NCBI RefSeq assembly: GCF_027923225.1
Contig: NZ_BSDI01000003.1
Coordinates: 62,001-126,000 of the forward strand
DNA from: Phytohabitans aurantiacus
Lineage (GTDB): Bacteria > Actinomycetota > Actinomycetes > Mycobacteriales > Micromonosporaceae
Direction: 5' to 3'
Length of the DNA: 64,000 bases
The translations under genes were made by a program, and so were the position numbers. This document shows positions 32,715 through 41,011 of the stretch, one piece after another. A model generated the notes under the pieces. That model did not search any database, had not been told where the DNA came from, and saw nothing but the letters and a program-made list of their open reading frames with translations. The stretch's first letter is position 1. Each line of letters starts with the position of its first letter.

Positions 32715-34703
32715 TTACAGCAATGTCAATTGTTCGATGACTGGCTGTGATGGTGCCGCTACTTGGCGAGGCTCGCTGGGCTTGTGAAGGCCGTGCCGGC
32801 GCGCCGCCATCCGCACTCTTGCGGTCAGCTCCCGCTGGTACTCCTTCGGCAGATATGAGCCGCGCTGGTAGAGCTTCCGGTACAGCGGTGCCAATGCCGG
32901 ATGCTCCCTGGTGAGCCAGCCCGCATACCACTCCCGGGCGCCCGGCCGCAGGTGCAGTGGGATGGGAGTCACACTCGCCGCGCCCGCCGCCGCGATGGCC
33001 GCCACGGTGGCGTCGATCGACTCCTCGGTGTCGGTGAGCCCCGGCAGGATCGGCGCCATCAGTACCGATACCCGGAAGCCCGCGTCGGTGAGGGTGCGCA
33101 CCGCGTCGAGCCGGCGGCGCGGGCTGGGCGTGCCCCGCTCGACCGACCGCCACGTCGCCTCGTCGAGGAAGCCGACCGACATCGCCAGGCCCACCTCGGT
33201 CACCGACGCGGCCTGCCGCAGCAGCTCCAGATCGCGCAGGATCAGCGTGCCCTTGGTGAGGATCGAGAACGGGTTGGCGAAGTCGCGCAGCGCCGCCAGG
33301 ATCCGCGGCATCAACTGGTATCGCCCTTCGGCGCGCTGGTAGCAGTCGACGTTGGTGCCCATCGCGATGTGCTCGCCCCGCCACTTGGGCGCCGCCAGCT
33401 CGCGCCGCACCAGCTCACCCGCGTTGACCTTCACGACCACCTTGCTGTCGAAGTCCTGGCCGGCGTCGAGATCGAGGTACGTGTGGGTGTTGCGGGCGAA
33501 GCAGTTGTGGCTCACCACGCCGGCCGCCACGAAGTCACCGGTGCCCGTAGTGATGTCGTACAGCGGCATCTCGATCCCGAGCGGCTCGACCGATACGACA
33601 TCGAGCCCCGGCGCCGTCGTGACCGGGAGACCCGCGATCGACCGCTTGCGGGTGATGGCCGGGTCTACCAGGTGGAAGAAGCGCACCATGTCGGTGAGCC
33701 GCATCTGCGCGCCCAGCTCCACGTCGAAGCCGAAGCGGGCGAGCGCCGAGGTGGCCCGGCGCAGGATCTGCCCGTCGGCCGTGCGCAGCCGCAGGATGCC
33801 GCCGGAGCAGCTGCCCACCGCGTCGAAGACGCCCGCCAGGAAGCCCTTGCGCCACTCGTCGGTGGGCCACTCCGGCCAGGCGATCAGATCGGTGATCGCG
33901 GTGACGTCGGCCCGGCTGGTGGCCCGCAGCGCGCGGATGACCCGGCGCGCGGTGGTCGCCACCGAGAACTCGAACGCCGTCGTCGCCACGCCGAAGCCCG
34001 CCAGGTATGCCCGGGACCGGTCGAGCGCCTCCAGATCGGCGAGCGCGAGCCGGAACCGGTGCACCGTGCCGTAGGAATACGTGAAGGTGCCGAGCTTGCC
34101 GTCGCCGCGGATGATGCCGCACAGGTAGCCCCGGCGGTACTCCGGCGAGTCTTTCGGCGCCTCGGCCGCTCCGCCGGTGCCCACCAGCCGGCCGCCGGCC
34201 AGCCGCTTGGCCTGCCGCCAGCCGCGCTCGCTGAGAAACCGGTGGTCGCCGCTCGCGACGAGCTGCGTGCCGTCGCCGAGGGTGATCCGGTATGCCGGCT
34301 TGGTCGTGGACCAGTGGTCGAACACGGTGGTCACCGCGTATCGGCGGTCGGTCCGCCCGCGGACCGTGCCGTAGATCTCGTCGCCGACGACCAGGTCGGC
34401 GAGCGGCTTGGTGTGGCCGTTGGCCATGAGGATCGGCGTGTCGCCAGCGAGGCAGTAGGAGCACGCGTGGCTGCACCCGCGGTAGGGATTGATGGTCCAG
34501 TCGAACCCGACCCGGGACGTGCCGGGCACCCGATTGATGATCGACTTGGCCCGCACCTCGTAGAACGTCATACCGCGGAAGCCAGGGGTGTCGAACGTGC
34601 GCGCCACCGCGCCGGGCAGCGCCAGCGGCAGGGGTGGAGCCGCCGGCGCCGGCCCGTCAGGGACTACTTCGTCGGGGGGAGCCGACAGGTTGTCCCAGCG
34701 CAT
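32715..34703 (-). CDS. Intein-containing Rv2578c-family radical SAM protein
   Basis: A 662-residue precursor. The host protein is a COG1533-type radical SAM enzyme related to Rv2578c and spore-photoproduct-lyase-like proteins; its substrate is unknown. The cluster motif CxxxCxxC reads GCSHACSYC, and the third Cys is the first residue of an intein of 317 residues (33504-34454). After splicing, the C-extein Cys restores CSHACSYCFARNTH. Further host blocks are MGTNVDCYQRAEGRYQLMP and ILTKGTLILRDL. ATG 34703 (MRWDNL) is used; ATG 34712 is an alternative. The C-terminus is adjacent to the CoA-binding gene. Confidence 0.93.
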   Translation of the reverse strand: MRWDNLSAPPDEVVPDGPAPAAPPLPLALPGAVARTFDTPGFRGMTFYEVRAKSIINRVPGTSRVGFDWTINPYRGCSHACSYCLAGDTPILMANGHTKPLADLVVGDEIYGTVRGRTDRRYAVTTVFDHWSTTKPAYRITLGDGTQLVASGDHRFLSERGWRQAKRLAGGRLVGTGGAAEAPKDSPEYRRGYLCGIIRGDGKLGTFTYSYGTVHRFRLALADLEALDRSRAYLAGFGVATTAFEFSVATTARRVIRALRATSRADVTAITDLIAWPEWPTDEWRKGFLAGVFDAVGSCSGGILRLRTADGQILRRATSALARFGFDVELGAQMRLTDMVRFFHLVDPAITRKRSIAGLPVTTAPGLDVVSVEPLGIEMPLYDITTGTGDFVAAGVVSHNCFARNTHTYLDLDAGQDFDSKVVVKVNAGELVRRELAAPKWRGEHIAMGTNVDCYQRAEGRYQLMPRILAALRDFANPFSILTKGTLILRDLELLRQAASVTEVGLAMSVGFLDEATWRSVERGTPSPRRRLDAVRTLTDAGFRVSVLMAPILPGLTDTEESIDATVAAIAAAGAASVTPIPLHLRPGAREWYAGWLTREHPALAPLYRKLYQRGSYLPKEYQRELTARVRMAARRHGLHKPSEPRQVAAPSQPVIEQLTLL
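33504..34454 (-). mobile_element. LAGLIDADG intein in the radical SAM protein
   Basis: The intein begins CLAGDTPILMANGHTKPLADLV, a class 1 start (written here over 20 residues only in position: splice block A at codons 34454-34416), has block B GDHRFLSERGW, and ends with block F YDITTGTGDFVAAG and block G VVSHN followed by Cys+1. The N-terminal Cys, penultimate His, terminal Asn and Cys+1 needed for splicing are all there. Two dodecapeptides, LCGIIRGDG and LAGVFDAVG, mark a LAGLIDADG homing endonuclease; the second has Val where Asp/Gly usually stands, so cleavage activity may be lost. Confidence 0.93.
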
Positions 34704-34743
34704 GTCCTTCATTCGAACATGCGTACGAAGAGAATGCAAGCAT

Positions 34744-35763
34744 CTAGCGCGGTGGTCCAGCGCTGGCGCGCCGCACGAGCTCCGCACCGACCTCTTCGAT
34801 GCGCGGACCCTGCCCATCGCGATGCTCGTCGAGCGCGAGCGTCATCGCGCGCTCGCCCATGTCTGCCAGCGGCAGCCGTACCGTCGTCAGCGCCGGCGTC
34901 ACGTCTCTGGCCACCGGCATGTCGTCGAACCCGACCACGGACATCTGGTCGGGCACGGTGATGCCCCGGGAGCGCAGCAGGGCCAGCGCGCCGATCGCCA
35001 TCGAGTCGTTGAGAGCCGCGATCGCGGTCAGGTCTGGCTCGGCGTCGAGCAGTGCCGCCGCGGCTGCCGCACCGCTGCCCCGGTCGAAGTCGGCGTACTC
35101 GATCCGGCGCGCCGGCAGCTTGTGGCCGTGCTCGCGAGCCGCCCGGCGCATCCCGGCCAACCGGTCGGTCGTCGTGGTGAGCAGCTTCGGCCCGGCGATC
35201 ACGCCGATCCGGTCGTGGCCGAGGGCGTACAGCTCCGAGGCGATCAGGTAGCCGCCCATCTCGTTGTCGGGCACCACGGCGTCACCAGCGTGTTCGTGGC
35301 GGCCGATCACCGCGACCCGGCCGCCCGTGCGCTCGTACACGTGCAGCTTGGTGTCGAGCGCCTTGGTGAACTCCTCGTCGTGGTACCCGGAACCGGCTAG
35401 CACGATGGCGGCCACCTGGTGGGCGCGGAGCAGCTCGACGTACTCCAGCTCCTTGATCGGGTCGCGGTAGCTGTTGCAGATGATGACCAGCCGCCCGTTG
35501 TCGGTCGCCACCCGCTGGAGTCCTCTGGTGATCTCCGCGAAGTACGGGTCGGAGACGTCGTGGACAATGACGCCTATGGCGCTGCGGTGGGAGCGGGCTA
35601 GCAGTTGGGCGTGCGCGTTCGGCACGTACTGCAGCTCCTCGACCGCCGCCAGCACCCGCTCGCGCAGGGCGTCGGTGACCGGTTTGGAACTGCCGTTGAT
35701 GATCCTGGAGGCTGTGGCCGGCGATACACCGGCACGCCGCGCGACATCGGCGAGCGTGGCCAT
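34744..35763 (-). CDS. LacI-family transcriptional regulator
   Basis: A 339-residue LacI/PurR-type repressor: helix-turn-helix and hinge at 1-60 (TLADVARRAGVSPATASRIING, and ALRERVLAAVEELQYVPN), then a periplasmic-binding-like sugar domain (IGVIVHDVSDPYFAEITRGLQ; ALNDSMAIGALALLRSRGITVPDQMSVVGFDD). It is divergent from an oxidoreductase/isomerase operon, and a LacI-type palindrome lies at 35916-35929 just before that operon, so it probably controls it. The inducer is likely a sugar or polyol. AAGGA precedes the ATG. Confidence 0.94.
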   Translation of the reverse strand: MATLADVARRAGVSPATASRIINGSSKPVTDALRERVLAAVEELQYVPNAHAQLLARSHRSAIGVIVHDVSDPYFAEITRGLQRVATDNGRLVIICNSYRDPIKELEYVELLRAHQVAAIVLAGSGYHDEEFTKALDTKLHVYERTGGRVAVIGRHEHAGDAVVPDNEMGGYLIASELYALGHDRIGVIAGPKLLTTTTDRLAGMRRAAREHGHKLPARRIEYADFDRGSGAAAAAALLDAEPDLTAIAALNDSMAIGALALLRSRGITVPDQMSVVGFDDMPVARDVTPALTTVRLPLADMGERAMTLALDEHRDGQGPRIEEVGAELVRRASAGPPR

Positions 35764-35915
35764 CCGCCCCGTCCTTTCCGGGCATCGTGGATGCGACCGC
35801 GCCCCCGGCCGCGAACGCCCGCCTCAGAGGGCCGGCTGTCGATGAGGATACCGTGTGGCGGTCCACATGAAGGAAAGCCCTTGCCGGGGCAGTCAAACTG
35901 CCAGTACGGTGCCTA

Positions 35916-35929
35916 GGAAAGCGCTTACC
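35916..35929. promoter_or_regulatory. LacI-type operator
   Basis: GGAAAGCGCTTACC is a near-palindrome with the central CG dyad typical of LacI-family operators. It lies 28 bp upstream of the Gfo/Idh/MocA gene start and 153 bp from the divergent lacI-type gene, placed to block the operon promoter. Confidence 0.75.
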
Positions 35930-35956
35930 TACGTAACAGCCTGAGGAGGCCGCGGC

Positions 35957-37102
35957 ATGGACCGCAGGACGATCGGAATCGCGCTCGGCGGCGTGACCGG
36001 CCGGATGGGCTATCGGCAGCACCTGGTTCGGTCGCTGCTCGCGATACGGGAAGAGGGCGGCCTGCCGCTGCGCGACGGCAGCCGGCTGTGGCCCGAGCTG
36101 GTGCTTGTCGGCCGCAGCGAGGCCAAGCTGCGCGAGATCGCCGAGCGCCACGGCCTGACCGACTGGTCCACCGACCTCACGGCGACGCTGGCCCGCCCCG
36201 ACATCCAGATCTACTTCGACGCCCAGGTGACCTCGCAGCGCGAGAAGGCGCTTCGGATGGCGATCGACGCGGGTAAGCACATCTACACCGAGAAGCCGAT
36301 CGCCGAAGACCTCGCGGCGGCCGTCGACCTCGCCCGCCTGGCCGACGGCGCCGGCCTCAAGCACGGCGTCGTGCAGGACAAGCTCTTCCTGCCCGGCCTG
36401 CGCAAGCTCGACCGGCTGGTCAAGGGCGGCTTCTTCGGCCGCATCCTGTCGATCCGGGGCGAGTTCGGATACTGGGTCTTCGAGGGCGACTGGCAGCCCG
36501 CCCAGCGCCCGTCGTGGAACTACCGCGCGGCCGACGGCGGCGGCATCGTGGTCGACATGTTCCCGCACTGGCACTACGTGCTGGAGCAGATCTTCGGCCG
36601 GGTCAACGCGGTCACCGCGCACGTGACCACGCACGTCCCGACCCGCTGGGACGAAAATGGCGACGCCTACGAGGCGACCGCTGACGACGCGGCGTACGGC
36701 ATCTTCGAGATCGAGGGTGGTGTCGTCGCCCAGATCAACTCCTCGTGGGCGGTCCGGGTGTACCGCGACGAGCTCGTGGAGTTCCAGGTCGACGGCACCG
36801 AGGGCAGCGCGGTCGCCGGGCTGCGCAACTGCCGCATCCAGCACCGTGCCACCACCCCCAAGCCGGTCTGGAACCCCGACCTGCCCGCCACCGAAGACTT
36901 CCGCTCGCAGTGGCAGGTCGTTCCGGACAACGAGGAGTTCGACAACGGCTTCAAGTCGCAGTGGGAGCTGTTCCTGCGGCACGTGGTCGAGGACGAGCCG
37001 TACACCTGGGACCTCTGGGCCGGGGCGCGCGGCGTGCAGCTCGCCGAGCTTGGTCTCCAATCGGCGCGCGAGGGCCGCCGCATCGAGGTACCCGCACTAT
37101 GA
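35957..37102 (+). CDS. Gfo/Idh/MocA-family oxidoreductase
   Basis: A 381-residue NAD(P)-dependent dehydrogenase: Rossmann start IGIALGGVTGRMGYRQH, the family EKP motif (HIYTEKPIAED), a putative catalytic His in DMFPHWHYVLE, and a C-terminal beta-sheet domain. These enzymes oxidise or isomerise sugars and inositols. It is translationally coupled (ATGA) to a sugar phosphate isomerase/epimerase-like protein and preceded by a LacI-type operator, indicating catabolism of a sugar or polyol. GAGGAGG lies eight bases before the ATG. Confidence 0.93.
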   Translation: MDRRTIGIALGGVTGRMGYRQHLVRSLLAIREEGGLPLRDGSRLWPELVLVGRSEAKLREIAERHGLTDWSTDLTATLARPDIQIYFDAQVTSQREKALRMAIDAGKHIYTEKPIAEDLAAAVDLARLADGAGLKHGVVQDKLFLPGLRKLDRLVKGGFFGRILSIRGEFGYWVFEGDWQPAQRPSWNYRAADGGGIVVDMFPHWHYVLEQIFGRVNAVTAHVTTHVPTRWDENGDAYEATADDAAYGIFEIEGGVVAQINSSWAVRVYRDELVEFQVDGTEGSAVAGLRNCRIQHRATTPKPVWNPDLPATEDFRSQWQVVPDNEEFDNGFKSQWELFLRHVVEDEPYTWDLWAGARGVQLAELGLQSAREGRRIEVPAL

Positions 37103-37902
37103 GTCGGTTTTCGTTCAACCAGGCCACGGCCAATTACTGGCCGATGGCGGATCTGGTCGCCGGCTGCGTCGCGGCCGGGGTGGGCCAGGTCGGGCTGTGG
37201 CGCGAGCAGGTCACCGAGTACGGCCTGGAGAAGACCGCCATGCTCGTCGAAGACGCCGGGCTCGCGGTCACCTCGCTGTGCCGCGGTGGTTTCTTCAACC
37301 GCGACGATTGGTACGACGAGAACCGCCGCGCCATCGACGAGGCCGCCGCCCTTGGCGCGCCCGTCCTGGTACTGGTCTCCGGCGGCCTGCCGGCCGGCAG
37401 CCGTGACATCGACGGCGCGCGTGCCCACGTCGGCGACGCGATCGGCGAGCTGGTGCCGCACGCGCTCGAGGCCGGCGTGCAGCTCGCCATCGAGCCGCTG
37501 CACCCGATGTTCGCGTCGGACCGGTGCGTGGTGTCGAGCCTCGGTCAGGCGCTCGACATCGCCGCCCCGTTTCCGCCCGTGGCGGTCGGCGCGGTCGTCG
37601 ACACGTACCACGTGTGGTGGGACGACCAGGTGTGGGCTCAGATCGAGCGCGCCGGCCTGGAAGGGCGCATCGCCTGCTTCCAGGCCGCCGACTGGATCAC
37701 CCCGCTGCCCGAGGGCGTACTGCTCGGCCGGGGCCTACCCGGTGAGGGCTGCGTCGAGCTGCGCCGGTTCCGCGAGGCGGTGGACGCAGCGGGGTACACG
37801 GGGCCGGTAGAGGTCGAGGTCTTCCACGCCGACCTGTGGGCGCGACCCGGTGCGGAGATCCTGGCCGCCACCGTGGCGGCCTACGACGCCCACGTCGCCT
37901 AG
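37099..37902 (+). CDS. Sugar phosphate isomerase/epimerase (AP endonuclease 2 fold)
   Basis: A 267-residue xylose-isomerase-like TIM barrel: FSFNQATANYWPM, GVGQVGLWREQV, LAIEPLHPMF with metal Glu, VGAVVDTYHVWWD with metal Asp and His, and PVEVEVFHADLW with the last Glu and His. It would isomerise or epimerise the ketose made by the adjacent dehydrogenase. The ATG overlaps the previous stop by 4 bp. A bidirectional hairpin follows. Confidence 0.92.
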   Translation: MSRFSFNQATANYWPMADLVAGCVAAGVGQVGLWREQVTEYGLEKTAMLVEDAGLAVTSLCRGGFFNRDDWYDENRRAIDEAAALGAPVLVLVSGGLPAGSRDIDGARAHVGDAIGELVPHALEAGVQLAIEPLHPMFASDRCVVSSLGQALDIAAPFPPVAVGAVVDTYHVWWDDQVWAQIERAGLEGRIACFQAADWITPLPEGVLLGRGLPGEGCVELRRFREAVDAAGYTGPVEVEVFHADLWARPGAEILAATVAAYDAHVA

Positions 37903-37913
37903 CCCAGACACGC

Positions 37914-37946
37914 ACGTCCCCGGCGCGCTTGGCGTGCCGGGGACGT
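37914..37946. terminator. Bidirectional terminator
   Basis: A 15 bp stem starting ACGTCCCCGGC with one G-T pair and a 3-base loop lies between the convergent isomerase and trxA genes. On the plus strand it runs into TTTGTCT, and on the minus strand into GCGTGTCTGG, so it can end both transcripts. Confidence 0.8.
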
Positions 37947-37957
37947 TTGTCTGAAGG

Positions 37958-38320
37958 TCAGTGGTTGTGCGCGGCGAGCTGCTTGCGGACGTCTTCCATG
38001 TCGAGCGCCTCGACCTGCTCGATCAGCGACTCGAGGGCCGACTCGGGCAGGGCACCCGCCTGCGAGAAGACGATCACGCCGTCGCGGATCGCCATGATGG
38101 TCGGGATCGAGCGGATGTCGAACTTCGCTGCCAGCTCGGGCTGCGCCTCGGTGTCGACCTTGCCGAACACGATCTCGCCGTGCTTGGCCGAAGAGCGGTC
38201 ATAGACGGGCGCGAACCGGACACAGGGACCGCACCAGCTCGCCCAGAAGTCGACCAGCACGATGCCGTCCTTGCCGGTCACCTCGTCAAAGTTCGCCGTC
38301 GTCAGCTCAACGGTCGCCAT
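37958..38320 (-). CDS. trxA: Thioredoxin
   Basis: A 120-residue thioredoxin with active site WCGPC in VDFWASWCGPCVRFAPVY and the cis-Pro in SIPTIMAIRDG. The C-terminus has a longer helix (ESLIEQVEALDMEDVRKQL) ending AAHNH. It reduces protein disulfides in the cytosol. GGAGTGATCC precedes the ATG. No thioredoxin reductase gene is adjacent. Confidence 0.95.
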   Translation of the reverse strand: MATVELTTANFDEVTGKDGIVLVDFWASWCGPCVRFAPVYDRSSAKHGEIVFGKVDTEAQPELAAKFDIRSIPTIMAIRDGVIVFSQAGALPESALESLIEQVEALDMEDVRKQLAAHNH

Positions 38321-38876
38321 GGATCACTCCGATCACCGGGATTGGCTTACGTCTGGGTCAACCTACCGGCGCCGGTCGGAATTCCCCGCGGTGATGTGAC
38401 ACACGGTGTTTCTGGCAGTGACCAACTGCAATGGATGCCCCGTTACCTGCGGTGATGGGAGCGATTCCATCGTCATGATCGGGGAAAGCGCTGTCATCGG
38501 AAGGTGTCGCCATCTGTCAGGCCGTTTAAAAGCGGTGACGGTCCGTCACAGCAGGATCAACTCCTACGGAAAGTAATGTAACAAATGTGTAACTGTGACC
38601 TGCGTCTCCGCTCTGAGTCTTTTTCTTAACTGGTTTCCCAGGCAAAATCGCTTGCAACAAAGCGTGGGCGGCGGGTGCCGGGGAGGGCCCCGCCGCTCAT
38701 TGCGTCCGGGGTCAGGTGCAACGCACCCCCCTTAATCTGCAACGTGCATCCCGTGAGAGGTCCGGGGGTTCGCGGGTTCGTGCCGATCGCCAGGACTATG
38801 GGAATGTCCTTGCACGGTTCGTGGCCGCGAGAACCGAGGAGAGACGGGAACAACTACGGGGCCGAGGCGTTCGCGG
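38321..38876. other. Gene-free region upstream of trxA
   Basis: About 560 bp with mixed composition, including AT-rich TAATGTAACAAATGTGTAAC near 38572-38591. A LacI-like half site GGAAAGCGCT is at 38483-38492. I see no convincing gene; a 75-codon minus-strand frame at 38626-38853 lacks coding character. It may hold a long trxA leader or an unrecognised RNA. Confidence 0.5.
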
Positions 38877-38914
38877 CCGGCCAGGCGGGCGGTACGGGCC
38901 GCCCGCCTGGCCGG
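38877..38914 (-). terminator. Terminator after the substrate-binding protein
   Basis: A perfect 16 bp stem CCGGCCAGGCGGGCGG with a 6-base loop begins 8 bp past the stop of the leftward gene ending at 38922. Confidence 0.75.
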
Positions 38915-38921
38915 ATCAGCT

Positions 38922-40061
38922 CTACCGGTCGGGGTGCAGGCCGAGCCAGCCGGGGCTGGGGTCGCCCTTGACCTCGCCGAAGTAGAGGGCGAAGGTCTGC
39001 TTCCAGCGTTCGACCGCCGCGCGGTCAGCCATGAATTTCGGGAATCCGTCAAGGTTGCCGTTCGAATACTCCCAGATCGGCCGCAGACCACCGGCCGGGG
39101 TGACATCGGTGCGAACCGACCACCCGTTGGCGGCTGCCTGCTGGCGCGCGACCGAGAGTTGCCAGTTCAGGTAGAGCTTCGCGGCCGTGGGATGTTTCGC
39201 GCCGGCCAGGATCGCGGCACGCTGGCCCCAGCTCATGAACGGATGACCGTCCGCGACCGACCACCGGACCAGGTCGGTGGCTGGCGCGATCAACGAGCCG
39301 GATCCACCTAGGCCGACGGCCTTCTGTCCGCTGTTCAGCGCCAGGCGTGCGGTGTGGCTCCCCCGGTTGGACTGGACGCCCTGGGCGGCGAGCCGGGCGA
39401 TCCAGTCCCACCCGTAGGTCCGCGCGTACAACGAGTAGAGGTACAACGCGGCGTCATCGTCGTGTGGATAGGTCGAGGCGATCTGCCCCTTCCACCGCGG
39501 GTCCACGGCCTCGTACGGCGTCTTCGGGGCGTGGTCACCGACCAGGGCGGTGTTGTACATGTAGCTGAACGCGACCACCATGATCGCGACCCAGGCACCG
39601 TCCTCGTCCTTGAAAGCAGGGTGGATCTTGCTGAATCCGGCCGGCTTGTAGGGCAGCAGCCGGCCCTCGCTCTTCCATCGGGTGAAGTCCTGCAACGTCT
39701 GCAGTTGCACCAGGTCGGGAATCAGCGTGTTGGTGGCCAACTGGTTGTCGATCCGGACGTCGTGGAACTTGCTGTAGTCGATCACGACGGTCAGGTCGAT
39801 CTCGGGGAACTGGGCCCGGAACCCGGCGCGCACCCCGTCCGCCTGCGTCGTGACGTCGCCGCCGGCGTAGATGACCAGCTTGCCGCCCTCGGCTACGGCG
39901 TCCCGGTACAGCTCGTCCAGCGTCCTGGTCTCCTCGCGCGGGCCTCGGCGCGGCGCAGCGGCCGCGCCGGCCGCGCCCGTAAGGGACGGCGCCAGCACGG
40001 CTGCGCCGAGTGCGGCGCCTCCGGTGGCCAGAGCCCGGCGCCTGCTGATGGATCCGCTCAT
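38922..40061 (-). CDS. Tat-exported extracellular solute-binding protein
   Basis: A 379-residue type 1-family substrate-binding protein. The N-terminus has a twin-arginine signal (SISRRRALATGGAALGAAVL) and AAAAP-type cleavage. The mature part reads LYRDAVAEGGKLVIYAGGD, IDYSKFHDVRIDNQLAT, and NWQLSVARQQAAANGW, like iron(III), 2-aminoethylphosphonate or putrescine binding proteins. No permease or ATPase is adjacent, so either it serves a transporter elsewhere or it has another extracellular role. ATG 40061 is chosen because AGGAG lies four bases upstream; ATG 40064 is too close. A strong terminator follows. Confidence 0.88.
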   Translation of the reverse strand: MSGSISRRRALATGGAALGAAVLAPSLTGAAGAAAAPRRGPREETRTLDELYRDAVAEGGKLVIYAGGDVTTQADGVRAGFRAQFPEIDLTVVIDYSKFHDVRIDNQLATNTLIPDLVQLQTLQDFTRWKSEGRLLPYKPAGFSKIHPAFKDEDGAWVAIMVVAFSYMYNTALVGDHAPKTPYEAVDPRWKGQIASTYPHDDDAALYLYSLYARTYGWDWIARLAAQGVQSNRGSHTARLALNSGQKAVGLGGSGSLIAPATDLVRWSVADGHPFMSWGQRAAILAGAKHPTAAKLYLNWQLSVARQQAAANGWSVRTDVTPAGGLRPIWEYSNGNLDGFPKFMADRAAVERWKQTFALYFGEVKGDPSPGWLGLHPDR

Positions 40062-40464
40062 CATGCTCCTCGTTGTGGTTGGGGTGGTGCTGTTCAGGGG
40101 GCGGCGGTGACGGCACGAAGCCGGTCAAGCCGCGGGCGGCGGCTACGCCCGACAGGCCCACAAGATGTCGACAAGACGTGCAAATCGCGTCACATCGCCT
40201 CCGAATGCTGTTAGGAGACAATAACTGATTAGTCAGAGATTGAGAGCTCAATATGATTCGCGACACTTGCCTTCAGGGCGTGTTCACCAGCAATCGATCG
40301 GTCGGGTGGGTGGGCGGGTGGCCAGCTCTATCGTGATAGCCGCGCTGTACGGGGCTTCGATCTCTGAGATCCCGCCGCTGGTGCTGGCTTAACCTTCGGT
40401 AAGGCATGCTGACTTGACCAGATGCCGCCTACGACACCCGTTGGTAGCTTCCGAGGGAGCCTGG
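40062..40464. other. Divergent intergenic region
   Basis: About 400 bp between divergent genes. It contains an AT-rich patch with the near-palindrome CTGATTAGTCAG (40225-40236) and a short frame ending GASISEIPPLVLA before TAA at 40391-40393. No gene, RNA or repeat is confidently seen. Confidence 0.5.
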
Positions 40465-40983
40465 ATGCAGTTCGGTCGGTACTACGAGGAGTTCGAGGTC
40501 GGCGCCGTCTACCGGCACTGGCCGGGCAAGACCGTCACGGAGTACGACGATCACCTCTTCTGCCTGCTCACGATGAACCACCACCCACTGCACATGGACG
40601 CCCACTACGCCGAGACGTCCACCGGGTTCAAGCGCAATGTCGTGGTCGGCAACTACATCTACTCGCTGTTGCTGGGCATGTCCGTGCCGGACGTCAGCGG
40701 CAAGGCCATCGCCAACCTGGAAGTCGAGTCGCTGCGGCACGTGGCGCCGACGTTTCACGGCGACACGATCTACGGCGAGACGACCGTGCTCGACAAGCGC
40801 GAGTCCAACTCCAAGCCCGACCGTGGCGTGGTTTCGGTGGAGACCCGGGGCTACAAGCAGGACGGCACGATGGTCTGCGTGTTCCGGCGGCGGGTCATGG
40901 TGCCGAAGAAGGAGTACGCCGAGTCGGCGTTGCCGGCGGGTGTGGATCCGGAGCGGCCGAGCTTCCCGGAAAAGCGCCCTTAG
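40465..40983 (+). CDS. MaoC-family dehydratase (mesaconyl-CoA hydratase-like)
   Basis: A 172-residue hot-dog-fold hydratase: GRYYEEFEVGAVYRHWPGKTVTEYDDHLFCLLTMNHHPLHMDAHYAE, in which the MaoC catalytic Asp/His pair is replaced by the related D..H arrangement, and GNYIYSLLLGMSVPD. It matches the short mesaconyl-C1-CoA hydratase type found with malyl-CoA lyase and methylsuccinyl-CoA dehydrogenase in the ethylmalonyl-CoA pathway. Homologous partners are at 25 and 28.9 kb. GAGGGA lies six bases before ATG 40465. Confidence 0.88.
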   Translation: MQFGRYYEEFEVGAVYRHWPGKTVTEYDDHLFCLLTMNHHPLHMDAHYAETSTGFKRNVVVGNYIYSLLLGMSVPDVSGKAIANLEVESLRHVAPTFHGDTIYGETTVLDKRESNSKPDRGVVSVETRGYKQDGTMVCVFRRRVMVPKKEYAESALPAGVDPERPSFPEKRP

Positions 40984-41011
40984 TGTCCTAAAGGGGGCAT
41001 ATGCTGGCGTC

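Noticed and set aside
32901..34961. 686-codon plus-strand frame across the radical SAM/intein gene
   Set aside because: The minus-strand protein has clear motifs on both extein and intein; the plus frame is an antisense shadow.
38321..38876. Possible c-di-AMP or other riboswitch upstream of trxA
   Set aside because: I looked for the conserved paired elements and did not find them; the region is only noted as gene-free.
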